This document shows positions 33,658-46,045 of a stretch of 64,000 nucleotides of DNA, piece by piece. Within the stretch, counting starts at the first letter, position 1. Each line of letters begins with the position of its first letter. The notes under the pieces are model-generated. The model saw only the letters and a list, made by a program, of their open reading frames with translations. It was not told where the DNA came from and ran no database searches. Source of the stretch: Cheiracanthium punctorium (Eukaryota; Arthropoda; Arachnida; Araneae; Cheiracanthiidae); the NCBI GenBank assembly GCA_038373885.1, contig JAWZYV010012396.1:1302001-1366000 (forward strand). Direction: 5' to 3'. Position numbers and translations under genes: made by a program.

Positions 33658-35490
33658 AATTATTTTTGTTATGAATGGAGTATTGTTGGATATACCAAGG
33701 CCGAGTGAATAACACAGTAAACATTTGAAATGGCTGAAGAGCTGGTGTTCTGGCCTGTCGCAGGTTTCTTCTTCTAGCACTCCGGAGTTTGGGATGATAT
33801 TCTCAGGATGTAACAAACTTTCGTTTTGCAACGTGAATCCTGAACTATTTCTCTATAAATTATTTTAAAAATTTTATCTATTTATTTCGTGAACATTATG
33901 AAAACAATTGAAAAAATAACTGAATTGTTTTTTTCCCTGAAATTATTTTATTAATAATTAATCCTTCCTTTTTTTTAAACAATGATGGATATATTTATTG
34001 ACACCGTATTTTTTTAGTATTTTTATTTTTATTTATTTATTTATTTTGTGCATCGATTTGGTTTCTCCGATCTCTATATAATAAGCATTAAATAACAAAC
34101 TCCTAAAATAACTACATTAAACAAAATTCTAGTTCGATCTATTTGAAAGAAACAATTTTGCTGAATCAGCAGTATTTTTTTCAATTTGACGAAATATTTT
34201 GTTAAATTGACGGAAATTGGGTAGAAGCGTCAGTCAAATTTTTGTGTAATCAAGGAAATTTCGATCAATTAAACAAATATTCTCCCCAGTGTAATAGTGA
34301 TGCAATTTTTAATTACAAAAAGACGGAACTTTTTTAATTATTGCATGGGCGCAAACGAAAAGGCATCATGACGTAGGGGGCGCTTTATACATACATCTCC
34401 CATTCACGTACTGTAGGATAGCTCTGTTAAAATAAACTTCACCAGCAACAGCGGTTACTTACGTGATGATTTTCAACAACCACATACGAAGAAATCTAAT
34501 CGACTTCTTCAACATTTCCCAAAAATGATGCGAGTGGTTATCTGGCAAGAAAGTTTGGAGCACAATGGATTGGTCTCAGCGGACCGATTTCTTCGCCACC
34601 ACAGTCACAGGATTTATCTTCAATCGACTTCTTTATACGGGGCTTTACAGCTTGGTTTTATAAAGCGCGTTCCGCACGCAGTGTGCCGGTAGATGGAAGT
34701 CCGTTTCCCATTAGAACACCGATAATCAATGAACGTTGGGCTCGGTCTGTGCTCTGGAGGGGTCAAACACTCTCAACTGGACTGACGTAGTGTTCCGAAT
34801 GATTGAGAAAGCTGGTGCAGGCAACCCCACGATTTTAAATTATTTTCAGTATTTTCAAGTAATTACTATACTTTTTTATGTCTAGTTCTCCGGAAAAAAT
34901 GATAAAAAAACTTGCATATGATTGAAAAAAATTTCGGATTTAAGTAAATAAAAATTTCATTACTATTCCCCGGTGGGAAAAGTTTGGTTTAATTGAACGA
35001 AATTTCCTTTTTTAAACAAAAATTTTACTGACGCTATTACCAAAATTTTGTTAATTTAACAAAATATTTCGACAAATTAAAAAATATATTCTTGATTCAG
35101 CAAAATTGTTTCTTTTAAATAGATCCAACTAGAATTTTGTTTAATAATGTTATTTTAGGTGGTTGTTATTTATTATTACTTATAGAGATCAGCGAAACGA
35201 AATCGATGCTCAAAATAAATAAATAAATAAAAATAATATAAAAATGCGGAATCACTAAAAATACCCATCATTGTTAAAATAGGAAGGATTAAATATTTAT
35301 AAGATAATTTAAGAAGGAAAAAATACCCTTCCTGGTCAGGTCATATGTGCTCTACCACTCTGTTTCTAGTACGATGGAATACTAACGGAACGGGTCTCAT
35401 TTCGGCCTACCGGTTTCGAGAGGGCCAAGCCCCAATGCCCCTAGATAGCCCCTAGATATTCCTTTGCATCGCGCTTTACAGTGACAATGT
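33658..35490. repeat. Composite repeat, copy 3 (no Helitron)
   Basis: Leader with tRNA-like SINE remnant (TCTGGCCTGTCGCAGG at about 33750), left arm about 33915-34350, centre, right arm about 34905-35330, and tail. This is the copy that shows the uninterrupted Helitron target at 33957/33958. The central ORF is disrupted by indels and a stop relative to copy 1. Confidence 0.82.
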
Positions 35491-36879
35491 GTAATGGGTG
35501 CGGGCCAGTGCCACATTAGCAATATAGCAGAAGTAGCAAATGCTACGGGCCCCGCGCTTGTAGTTTGGAAGTTTTTGTCCTCCACCCTAAGATCTAGCTT
35601 TTTTTAAGGAAAAGATAAATATCATAATTCTTTCTTTCATTCTTGTTCTTTTCTTTTTTTTTATAAGACAATTTTTAAGCTCTATTATGAAACTGTAAAT
35701 GAATTGTAGTTAACTCATTGAAAGAATATATATAAATTTAGTGTGGCTGTCGCATGCCTGCATTATATAGTCAACTGATTACCTAGACTAAACTGAATGA
35801 GTATTCTAAAGACAGCAACAAGAGACACATATGAGAGAATTTTTAACACACAGAGGAACAAAAAATGCAGTACCCATAAAAAAAAATCAGAGAGGGTGCA
35901 AACTGCGGGAGAGGCAGAATTTAAAAAAATAAAAAAAAAGCTCCATCATTAGCACTAGAGCGCTATTAAAATTGAGCAGGTTTTTATCTTTTTGCTGAGA
36001 AAAATCGCAACTCGGAGGAGAGGTATCCAGACCCTTGGACTGCCCACCTTTGTATTACTTTTAAATAATGCATTCCTTACCAATAATGTCATAAGTTTGT
36101 CTTTATTTGTTGAATTAATCCAGAAATAAACGAATACAGAAAGAAAACTAAATGCCAAAATGAAAGAACAGAGTCAGGGCAGGTTCAAGTACGTATTAAT
36201 GGCAAGGGGTCGAAGGGGGCGAACGCCCCTCCCGGGAAAAAATGAAATTAATGTAAACAATTCGATTTTACTTCCATAAAATGGATGAGTGTGTGAATCT
36301 TTCACCTAACCGCCTCCACCTACAAAATTGCGTCAGTAGGCCGAATTATTCATTAGGCTGAGGAGACTGTATAGCATATCGACCACGATCATTTCAGGAG
36401 ATTTGTAGTAACAAATCGAATAAATTTTTTAATGAAGTTGTAATCAAACTTTTCAAAATGACTCAATATACAGAAACTATTTGTGGATATTTCTGAAGAT
36501 TTTCTCTGCAATGCGAGATGAGCTTCTGCATTTCCACGAGAGCTGACTTCCATACTAATGTAGGAAGAAACGCGACCCATAAAAAGGACATTCCATCTCG
36601 AAACAATAGTTTTTATTAAAATGTTGGATATAAAATTATTTTCTTTTGTAAATAGGCGGATGGTATTGAATCGGATGCTGGGATCCCAAATTCGTTTCCT
36701 TAGAGTAAAGGAGGTGACCTTTGGCGGCATTCGAAGGTGTATATGAAAAAGGGAGAGAGAAAGCTTTCGGTGTTTGGCTTGCTTTATTTTTATGTATTTA
36801 TTTATTTACATTTTATACTATTTGAACACACTCATTATTATTTCAAACAAGAATTAGATATAGAATGTACGCCATTTTT
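35491..36879. other. Unannotated DNA with MITE scraps
   Basis: Short G/C-rich scraps at 35500-35560 (GCTACGGGCCCCGCGC) and 36176-36240 (GGGGGCGAACGCCCC, CCTCCCGGGA) look like decayed hAT-type MITE ends. A 113-codon minus-strand ORF at 36389-36730 has no domain I recognise and no repeat partner in the window; I cannot support it as a gene. Confidence 0.35.
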
Positions 36880-38604
36880 ACTTCCTTGTACGTAGTATAA
36901 GGAAGTAATGTGATCCCGAAAAATTTTGGGGGGCCAAATTTCGACGAAAAAACCGATTTTGACTACCTCTAAATTTAATTAAAACATTTTTTTCGTTGCA
37001 TCTCATCGTAAGCTAGCATGCACGATCATATAAACGCGTCTGCAACACATTTTGACCAGCGGCGAGTCTATTGTGGCCAGTTTTTCAAGGCCGTCTGTAC
37101 GTACGTACGTATGTGCAGATTTGATATTTAGGATTGTTCTATGATCTAGTTGTGCACCTCCCCTTTTGGTCGCAATCGAATGGATAGTTTATGTACAGGA
37201 CCGCCCAAAAGATTCGAAATACATTACGCTCTATGGGCCGAAATTCATTAAACTCGCATTTCTCAAAAACTATTAGGCGTAGAATGTTGAAACTTTATAT
37301 TTAGGATTGTTGTAACATCTATTTGTGCCACTCCCTTTTCGGTTCAATTCGACTGCATATTTTATCTACAGGGAGGCTCAAAAGATTCTAAATACATTAC
37401 GCTCTATCGGCCGAAATTCATTACAGCGTATTTTAGTGGTATTGAGCTACTTCAAACGACTCAAATGTGATATATGCTGTTAAGAATTACAAAATGAATT
37501 TCTCCATTAGAAAAAGTGTCTTTATCATTTGTAGTTCTGCTACAGGAACACTCAAAAGATTTCCAATACATTACGGTCAATGGCAATTTTAGGGGCATTC
37601 ATCCATTTCAAGCACAATACCGTCCTACCACGTAAGTTAGGTAATGGTCCGACCACGGTCACGTGTCTCCCTCAAGAACTACGCCAAAAGCCGCCAAGCT
37701 TGGCGACTTTTGGTGTACGTGTGTGCATATTTAACTCTCAAATCTCAAAAATTATTATGAAATTTCATGTATAAGATTGTTGTAAGATCTAGTTGTGCAT
37801 CTCGATTTTTGGTCCAATCTACTGGAAAGTTTATTTACAGGACCACCGAAAAGAATTTCATCACTTTAATGTCTATGGACATCTTCAATATTATACAACT
37901 GTAGACATTCATTGTTCATGCCCAAAATCTCGCCGACTGTCGTCAACCTTGGCGAGTTTTGCCGAAATATCGCCAAATTTGGCGATAGTCAGTCATTTGG
38001 TCCATGCCCAAAGTATCGCCATTTGTCATCGTTCTTGGCGATTTTTGGCGAAATATCGCCAAATTTGGCGATAATCTGTAATTGTTTGGTCCATGCTTAA
38101 AATCTCGCCAAATGTCGTCGACATTGACGAGTTTCGCCGAAATATCGCCAAATTTGGCGCCAAAAATTATTTCGTATTTTGTATAACTCTAAAACTTTAA
38201 CCCGTAGAATTTTGAACTTTTGTATTTAGAACTATTGTAATATCTAACTGTTTTCAATATATTTTTTGACAGCAATCGACTGGGAATTTATTTACAGGGT
38301 GAGCCAAATGACTTTAAATACATTGAGGTGTATGGATGCATTCAATTCATTGAAAGTCTGTGGTCAATAACTACTTTGACTATCCCCAAAATCTCGCAAA
38401 CTATCTCTGTCGGCTTTTGGCGACATATCGCCAAATAAAGTGTCCGAAGGAAATCTTTTAAACTGAACTCAGCTTGGCGATATCGAAATATATGGCTAGA
38501 AATCGCTAAACCTTACTATTACTGATATTTTATATCTTTCAAACAAATAAGTTTAGAGGAAGTGCGTCGAAAATATTTTTGATTTAATAGACGTGCAAGG
38601 AAGT
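36880..38604. mobile_element. Repeat element with ACTTCCTTG ends and internal subrepeats
   Basis: The left end ACTTCCTTGTACGTAGTATA is matched on the opposite strand at the right end by ACTTCCTTGCACGT (about 38591-38604). Inside are two unequal units of about 180 bp at 37130-37430 (AAATACATTACGCTCTATxGG, CCGAAATTCATTA, TATTTAGGATTGTTGTAA) and the subrepeats at 37908-38165. Non-coding; class not assigned. Confidence 0.6.
37908..38165. repeat. Tandem GCGATATTTCGCC-containing subrepeats
   Basis: Three units with GTCCATGC(C/T)(C/T)AAA, TCGCC, TGTCGTC, GACGAGTTT/GGCGAGTTTT and CGAAATATCGCCAAATTTGG. The last word is followed by CGATA in two units and CGCC in the third. Confidence 0.8.
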
Positions 38605-38689
38605 CATGTGTTGGACACATCAGATTTTTTTTAAACTAGAAAAAGGCAGATTAACGTCGTTAACGTGGAAGAAGCGATATGGAAAACTA

Positions 38690-40098
38690 CACTGCTGGCC
38701 ACCCAAATTGCAACACCAAGAAAAACAAGAGATATCACAACAAAATTTATTGTGTAGATAACATGTTGACCAAGTAACAAATGATTAAATTTACAGCATT
38801 CTATGAAGCGTGGTTCCTGCCAAAATCAGTACCCAGAGTAGCCGCCGTTGTTGGAGATCACAGCTGCCACACGCCTCGGCATTGATTCAAAGAGACTTTG
38901 AATGTGTTCTTGGGGTACAGCAGACCAAGCAGCTTCCACACGTTGCCAAAGTTGATCTGGTGTGACAGCTGGGGATGAACTCTGGGTCAGTCGTTGAGCA
39001 ACCATGGACCACATGTTTTCTATCGGCGAAAGATCCGGAGAGCGCGCCGGCCAGGGAAGCAATTCAATCTGGTGATTGACGAAGAACCCTTGGACAATGC
39101 GTGCCACGTGTGGCCGTGCATTATCCTGCTGAAATATGGCTGTTGGCAAGCCCTGAAGGTAAGAAAGGACAACTGGCTCCAACACCTCGGAGATGTAGCG
39201 CTGGCTGGTTAAAGTACCGGCAATGCGTACTAGAGGAGTGCGAGAGAGATATCCGATACCGCCCCATACCATAATACCCGGTGCAGGACCAGTGTGACGG
39301 TGCATAATGCAGCTGTTCAGCATCCTCTCTCCACGGTGTCTCCAGACTCGAATCCGACCGTCGTGGTGTTGCATACAGAAGCGTGACTCGTCAGTAAAGA
39401 GAATTTCATTCCATTCTGTCGTCCACATCCTTCTTTCATCGCACCATTGGCGGCGGAGACGTCTGTGGTTCCGCGTCAGAGGTAGACAAAGCAACGGACG
39501 TCTTGCGGACAGACCATTCTGCTGTAAACGACGTCGAATGGTACGCGCAGACACTGGATGATGCGTTACAGACTGAATCTGCTGTGATATGGTTCGTGAT
39601 GTGACTGAGCGGTCCGTCACTGCCATGCGTACAATCTGCCTGTCATCACGTGACGTGGTGCACTGAGGTCGATGCGGTCGATCACGTCTGTCCGTCGTAC
39701 CCTCCTGCACCCAACGATCACATATCCGCATCACAGTTGTTTGGTTTCGTCCAATACGACGACCGATTTCCCTGAAAGATAACCCACAATCTCGGTATGC
39801 CACTATCCTTCCTCTGTCAAACTCGGATACTTGATCAAAAGATGATCGTTGTTTCCTACGAGGCATAATTTATCGTTTTTTTGAAAAAAAAGCAAGAAAA
39901 ACACAATTGCTGTACTTGAAACCGTCGAAATCTCCAAGCCTTAAATAGCGCTTTGAGGTGGCGCCACAGGCGCGCTTGATGTGCGTCTGCGCTGAAATTC
40001 TAATCATTTGCATATCTCACCTCAGCTAATGCATGTTGTAAATTTCATATTATTTGCATGCTTCCTTCAGGGTGTTGCATTTACGATGGCCAGCAGTG
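38690..40098 (-). mobile_element. Full-length Tc1-like transposon with intact transposase
   Basis: Inverted ends CACTGCTGGCCA are identical, then diverge to ACCCAAATTGCAACACC on one side and TCGTAAATGCAACACC on the other. TA dinucleotides flank it at 38688-38689 and 40099-40100. The 1,409-bp element has one uninterrupted transposase ORF, about 230 bp of leader and about 135 bp of trailer. The related sequence at 42895-42910 (GAGAACTACTTAATT) shows the site before insertion with a single TA. Intact ORF, matched ends and clean target duplication suggest a fairly recent insertion. Confidence 0.95.
38826..39866 (-). CDS. Tc1-like DD34E transposase, apparently intact
   Basis: 346 residues, the usual length for Tc1 transposases, with no stop or frameshift. 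The N-terminal paired-like DNA-binding region has a first helix-turn-helix at about 14-52 (including GLSFREIGRRIGRNQTTVMR), an arginine-rich linker at about 60-68 in place of a GRPR motif, and a second helix-turn-helix at about 75-120. The catalytic core shows D159 in LFTDESRF, D248 in FQQDNARPHVA and E283 in SPDLSPIENMW; 34 residues separate the last two, so it is DD34E. W201-G203 of VWGGIGY is the family glycine-rich turn. The enzyme would bind the element's inverted ends in the nucleus, excise it and insert it at TA. The ATG at 39866 begins MPRRKQR, a basic start I take as genuine. The gene points from the element's right end to its left. Whether it is active is inference. Confidence 0.96.
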   Translation of the reverse strand: MPRRKQRSSFDQVSEFDRGRIVAYRDCGLSFREIGRRIGRNQTTVMRICDRWVQEGTTDRRDRPHRPQCTTSRDDRQIVRMAVTDRSVTSRTISQQIQSVTHHPVSARTIRRRLQQNGLSARRPLLCLPLTRNHRRLRRQWCDERRMWTTEWNEILFTDESRFCMQHHDGRIRVWRHRGERMLNSCIMHRHTGPAPGIMVWGGIGYLSRTPLVRIAGTLTSQRYISEVLEPVVLSYLQGLPTAIFQQDNARPHVARIVQGFFVNHQIELLPWPARSPDLSPIENMWSMVAQRLTQSSSPAVTPDQLWQRVEAAWSAVPQEHIQSLFESMPRRVAAVISNNGGYSGY

Positions 40099-42189
40099 TA
40101 TTTAATTGGTAGCCGTAATGCGAAATGATAATCGATTATTCACATGCGCAAAGCAACAAAATTTCGAAAGTATGAAAAGTCAAGAATATGAAATGAAAAT
40201 CCAAAATAAATCACCAGAGACTATAGGATAAGCATCGTGTACAAGAATGATATTGCAATTATGTACATAACAAAGGCGCTTGCAAGGAATACAAAATATA
40301 ATATGAAATTAATTGCTCTTTCTTCCCATGGCGTTTGTGGAATCTTTCCGAATAACGGGATACAATGTGCTTAGAATATTTAATATAAATTACTTATATG
40401 TTAAAGTTCTATTTATTTTTTCATATATATTCCAGTTACTCCAGTCACAAGACCTAGAGCTCTAGAAACGATTTCAGATTTTGTTTAATATTGAATTTGA
40501 CGCTATGCAATTAATCTATGTTAAAAATAATATATGAAATTAGTTATTTATTTAGTGTGAATTGGCAGTGAGATCAACGTTAGTTTTATGTAACAAGTGT
40601 GCTACAGTATTAAGAGTTCAGTAAGGGTAATAAGCTTTTCCGCTTAAGTTACGTCACAATTTTTTTTATTTACGAAAGAGACAAGATCTTCACGGAAACA
40701 GGATGCATTTTTGGTTTCTGAACGTACAATGTGCATCGATTGTTTCGTGTAGGTTTTTTAAAATTAGATAAAATTTAATAAAGTCATCTGCAACATATCT
40801 GTGCTAATGCATTGTCCACGCTTTACGAAATGCAAGATAAGATAAAATAGTATTCAATATCATGTAATGTTATTCATATGGTATGTATGAATGCTATAAA
40901 TTAAACCTAAAAAAGAGAATTATATGATGTAGAAATAAGGCATTTTTCGAAAGAGAAAAGTTTCGTCTGCATACCGTAAAGTTCTTACTTTTCTGATCGC
41001 CAGTGACAATGACGTAGTTTTTGTGTCGTCATGTTGCAATCGTCTCAAATTTACACTCATGGAGTCAGCTGTTCGTCTGAATTCCAGCAATTTTTCACTA
41101 TTAGAGATTCCTATCACTGGGTTTAATTCGAATTATATGTGTAAGGAAAATATTCGTCTCCTACCGTGCGGAGAACGGGTAAGCAGCTAGTCTATACTAT
41201 TAAAATCTGTGCGCGTCTGTCTGTGTGTGTGTGTAGCATCATCTCCTCCTAAACGGCTGGGAGTTTCGACCTAGGTATCCACGAATTTGGAAAATTTCGA
41301 GAAAGAACCTCCGCTAATTTAAATTTCGAATTATTTTAAGAGATATTGATAAAAAAACCCGTCAAAAACGCTAATTTTTGCTCTTCGCAATTCCGCGATT
41401 GTAACCCCTGTAGTGAAAATGTGAGAAAAAAGCATCGAGGTTGCCATGTTTGGCTATTTTATTAAATTATTTAGACTCCTGCAGTAAAAATAAAAGAATA
41501 ATGATTTTTTTTCTGTTTAGATTATTTACAAAGTTATTTTTTAATTAAAGTATTGCATGCATGTGAAATCAGAGCAGGTATTCAATGCCTTTTATGTGTA
41601 AAAGAATAAGGGATTGGGAGATTTCCGAGACTAATATGTATATTTTTTAGTTTGGCGAAAAAAAATGGCTGATTTGGTGATATTGAGAAAGTAGTAGATT
41701 CTACCGATTTGCACAGTTTTGGGCTTGGCGCAATTTACTGCGAGCAAACCGAAATAGGTTTAGGTTTGTGTGTGTAGGTTTTATTAAAATACGGCGTTAA
41801 ACTTTAATTTTCCCATGCAGAAATAGTGCAATTATTAAGGCGATTTTAAGCGATCGATCTTCGGAATTTTCCCCAAATTAAGTAAATTGATTTACCTTGG
41901 GGGAATGCCGCCAAATTTCAAAAGAAATGAAATTCTCGCATTCGGTAAATTGGAATAAATAAAACACGTTATAGTAATTTAAAATACTGCTATGCTACTT
42001 TTCAAATAGATGCTTGCATTAATTTTTGACGATGAAACCATACACAAATAACTATTTCCCATTTTGATTGCTGTTAAATCAGTGCTTAGAATCATTCTCT
42101 GAAAAAAAAAAAAAGAAAAAAAATCTCGCAAAATGGCGTATGCAGATTCCTTCTTTAGTACCTTTCTTAGAAAAGTTGGCGATAAATAT

Positions 42190-42840
42190 TCAAATGTAGT
42201 GTAACTCCGTGTTTAATAGCGTGTGTTTTTTGCGTTTGTATTGCTAATTCTATGGCACGATTGAGATGAGCCAATGTTACGAGCGGATGTATAGATAATT
42301 TTTTTTTAATCCAGCCAAACAGGGTATAGTAAAATAGGAATTCTGTATAAATACGAAAGTCTTTGGAGATGAACGAGAATGCCTATAAATTATTGCATTT
42401 ACTGTGAAGTTAAATTTAGGATTCATTTTGGCTATTTGCCATCGACTATAGGCGATAATTACGCCAATATGGCAGTTCTAGCAAGCATAAATAAATTTAA
42501 TTTCATGTTCTATTTCAATATTGCTACAATTTCCGTAGTTACGGAATCCGTTGTTGCCACTCAAGCTGTTAAATTTAACAATTAAGTGAAAACACTCATT
42601 TCTACAGCTCTTGACTCGAAAAATGAAAACGCATTCGATATGACACAATTAGAACATTATCACAATCACAACGTCAATAACGCGAACCTGTAACATTGGT
42701 TATTTTTAACTAAATTCATTTTCAAGGTCTTTAAGAAATCCTGTGTACTATGTCAAAGCCTCATATCTTAATTCCGATTAGTTTGCAAGAAAATTGATTA
42801 ATCAGTATAAACTGAAGCAATGAAACTTTGTAAGCGTTTT
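42190..42840. other. Helitron interior without recognised content
   Basis: Unique within the window. A 68-codon plus-strand ORF at 42379-42585 reads clearly (Asn- and Phe-rich) but matches nothing I know. It may be filler or a captured host fragment. Confidence 0.3.
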
Positions 42841-43040
42841 TCTTGAAACGAGGAAAATGCAGATTGACGTCTTTGGTGTAGAAGTGGCGATAGGGAGAAC
42901 TACTTAATTCAGTAACGTTAATGGGGAATGATAATTGAATATGCGCATGCACAAGGATCCAAAAATCAAGAGAGTATGAAAAGTCAGGAATATGAAATGA
43001 AAATAAAAAATAAATCAAATAATCTTATAAATAAAAATGA

Positions 43041-43074
43041 AATTCTGTTTGTTTGTTTGTTTGTTTATTTGTGG
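43041..43074. repeat. (GTTT)n microsatellite in the Helitron head
   Basis: About five GTTT repeats followed by TATTTGTGG. The second head at 44121 lacks the expansion. Confidence 0.85.
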
Positions 43075-45311
43075 ATTTGAGTTGTATACAAATCCACAAA
43101 AATGGACCTATCAGCCTGAAATTTTGCATAGATATGTAAAATAATATAGAATAAATCATAGTCCACTTTAAAATTTTGAAAGTCCACCCGTTCCCGGAAT
43201 TTAAGAGATTTTTTATGTTCTCCACGCAAAAAGCTTTACGTAATTGTAACCCCTGTAGTGAAAAAAGTGTGAAATAAGGATCGTGGTTGCCATATGTGGC
43301 GATTTTGCCGAATAAGATGTTTTAAATTCTCAAAGTAAAAATAAAAGAATAATAATGATTTTTTTTGTTAGTTTATATTCGTAAGGTTATATTTTTTTTA
43401 ATTATAATATCGTGTGCATGGGAAATCGGAGCAGGAATGAAATGTTTTATACGCAAAACAATAAGAATTGAAGATTTCCGAGGCTAATATGTTAAAATTT
43501 TTTAGTTTGGCGAAAAAATAAAATGGCTCAAATGCCGAGAAAGTGAGTTCTAGCGGTTTGCACAGTTTCCGGCTTGGCGAATTTACTGAGAGCTTAAGGA
43601 AACGGATTTTTGAAAACAAGTACAAAGGTTTTATTAGAATACAGCGTTAAATTTTAATGATCCCTGCGAAAATAATGCAGTTATTAAGGGATTTCAAGCG
43701 ATCTATCTTCAGCATTCTCGCGATTTTGAGGAGGATTCTAACGCTTGGCGCTATTTATCGTAATTTAATCGTCTGCTATTTGGGTTATGAATACACCTGC
43801 GTATAAGTTTTTGAAATTTTCATTCAGTTGGAATTGTGCATTTTTCAGAGCAGCTTTTCTGCATCTAATGTATTACATCCAGAAAAAAGGATGTTAGAAA
43901 TATCAATTTTAATTTTGTTTAATCACACTCATGAATAATGATACACTTTCCAACTTAATGAAAGAAGGAACGAAAATAGGGAAGACCCATGGATTATAAC
44001 TCTTTTTATATATAGCACTTTAGTGCGTATTTAAAAATCTGAAAGTGTGTCAGATTTTCTATGATTCTAGCGCTTGGCGCAATTTAATGAGAGGGTATTT
44101 TTAAAAACAAGCGTAGGTTATCTTATAAATAAAAATGAAATTATGTTTGTCAATTTGTTGATTTGGGTAGTATACAATTCCACAAAAATGGACCTGTCAG
44201 CCTGAAATTTTACACAGATATGTAAAATAATATAGAATAAATGATAGTCCACTTTAAAACTTTGAAACTCCACTTAAAAACGTTTTCCTCCTGAAGGGTT
44301 CCCTTAATTTCCGTTCCCGGAATTTAAGAGATTTTTTATGTTCTCCACGCAGAAAGCTTTACGTAATATTAACCCCTGTAGTGAAAAAAGTGTGTGAAAT
44401 AAGCATCTTGGTTGCCATGTGTGGCGATTTTGCCGAATAAAATGTTTTAAATTCTTAAAGTAAAAATAAAAGAATAATAATGATTTTTTTAGTTTATTTT
44501 TTTGGTTATTTTTTTAATTATAATATCGTGTGCGCATAAGAAATGAGAGCAGGAATGAAATGTTTTATACGCAAAACAATGAGGATCGAAGATATCCGAG
44601 ACTAATATGTAATTTTTTTTAGTTTGGCGAAAAATAAAATGGCTGATAGGCCGATTTTTAGAGTGTGAGTTCTAGCGGTTTGCACAGTTTTAGGCTTTTT
44701 GGCTCAATTTACTGAGAGCTTAAGGGAATAGCATTTTTGAAAACAAGTGTATAGGTTTTCTTAGAATACAGCATTAAATTTTAACTATCCGTGCAGAAAT
44801 AATGCAGTTATTAGGACATTTCAAGCGATGTAGCTTCAGAATTCTCGCCAATTGAGTACATTGATTTAACTTGGGGGAAATCCGCCAAATTTCAGAAAAT
44901 TGAAATCTCCGCATTTAGTACATCGAGGTAACGATGAATAAAACATGTTATAGTTGATAATTTAAAAAATGCGGCTGTATTAAGGGATTCCACTTTTCAA
45001 ATAAATGCCTGGCGGTCGAACCATTTCCCATTTTGATTGCTGCTAAGTCAATGCTTCGAATGATTCCCTGAAAAAACTCTTGCAAAATGGCGTATGCTGG
45101 CACTTTGGCGAGGCTTAGATTTGAAACTGGATTTTACTTGAGACTGGTATATACGTATAATAAGACTGGTTATAGATAAAAATGAATGTTGGTATGTGTG
45201 TAGGAGGTTGAAAAACTCCAGCACCGTTTCACCGATCACCATGAAATTTGGTTCACCTAAGTCTTTTATCATGGAGAAGGTTTTTATGCTATCCGTTTTC
45301 CTCTAACTTTT

Positions 45312-46045
45312 CACTAGGTGGCGCAGCAGAACGTCGAATTCTATTCCGTTTAGCCGTTTGCTATGCGAATATGGTCCAACAAATTTCGATGAAATTTGGT
45401 ACACGCGAATATTAGAACACGGAGAATATTTTTCACTATCCGTTTGCTGTAACTTACCGCTAAATAGCGCTGCAACGCATCAACTTCTATACCGTTCGAC
45501 TGATCGGCATAAAATTTTTTATACTTACACATTTGAGAACGAAGAATATATTCTAACTGCATTACTTTTGATGTTACTCACCACTAGATGGCACTGCAAT
45601 GCATTATTATTTTAACTCGCCACTAGATGACGCTGCAGCAGGCCAAATTTTTGACCATTCAAACGGTGGCTATGAAAATCAGTATACATAGCTATTTGAA
45701 AAATGAGAATATTTTGGCGTTATACATTTTGCTATAACTCGCCACATGACGGCGCTGTAGCAAATCATTACTTTAATTAACCACTAGATGGCCCTGCAGT
45801 GTATCACTTCTTGACTGTGCGAATAATCGCTATGAAAATAGGTACACATGGATATTTGAACACGGGGAAGAGTTTGGCACGATCCATTTTCCTATAACTT
45901 GACACTAGATGTCGCGTCAACACATGAACTTCAAGACTATTCAGCCGATCGTCATGAAAATTCGTATACATCGATATCTGAATGCGAAGAATATTTTTGC
46001 CGTATCTGTTTTGCTAAAACTCGCCACTAGATTGTGCTACGCCGC
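45312..46045. repeat. Degenerate tandem subrepeats with CGCCACTAGATGGCGCTGCA core
   Basis: The core recurs in worn form at about 45312, 45452, 45579, 45618, 45740, 45778, 45899 and 46021. Between cores are CGATCGxxATGAAAAT, GGTACACATGGATATTTGAA and AACACGGAGAATATTTT words. Spacing alternates between about 120-140 and about 40 bp, so units have lost segments. The ORFs over this block are by-products. Confidence 0.8.

Larger units (their letters stand above)
38610..41190 (+). mobile_element. Helitron 3' portion, split by a Tc1 element
   Basis: The segment outside the Tc1 is collinear with 42840-43020 plus 46224-46889: GCAGATTxACGTC, AAATGATAAT(C/T)GA, GTATGAAAAGTCA(A/G)GAATAT and the tail GTTTAATTCGAATTATATG. 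It ends CCGTGCGGAGAACGGG then TAAGCAGCTAG at 41190, the same hairpin and CTAG terminus as 2033 and 46889. The 5' end is not identified; it may be truncated by the element ending at 38604. Confidence 0.65.

Noticed and set aside
33527..33815. Solo LTR (TGT...ACA)
   Set aside because: The ends fit loosely, but there is no target duplication and the right part is better explained as a tRNA-like SINE remnant within the composite repeat.
36389..36730. 113-codon minus-strand ORF as a gene
   Set aside because: No family resemblance, no start context or exon partner. Kept only as an unexplained ORF in the gap description.
37908..38165. CRISPR-like array
   Set aside because: Repeats are diverged, the spacers are also similar between units, and the context is a eukaryotic transposable element.
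38994..39561. Plus-strand ORFs inside the Tc1 element
   Set aside because: Shadows of the intact transposase on the minus strand.
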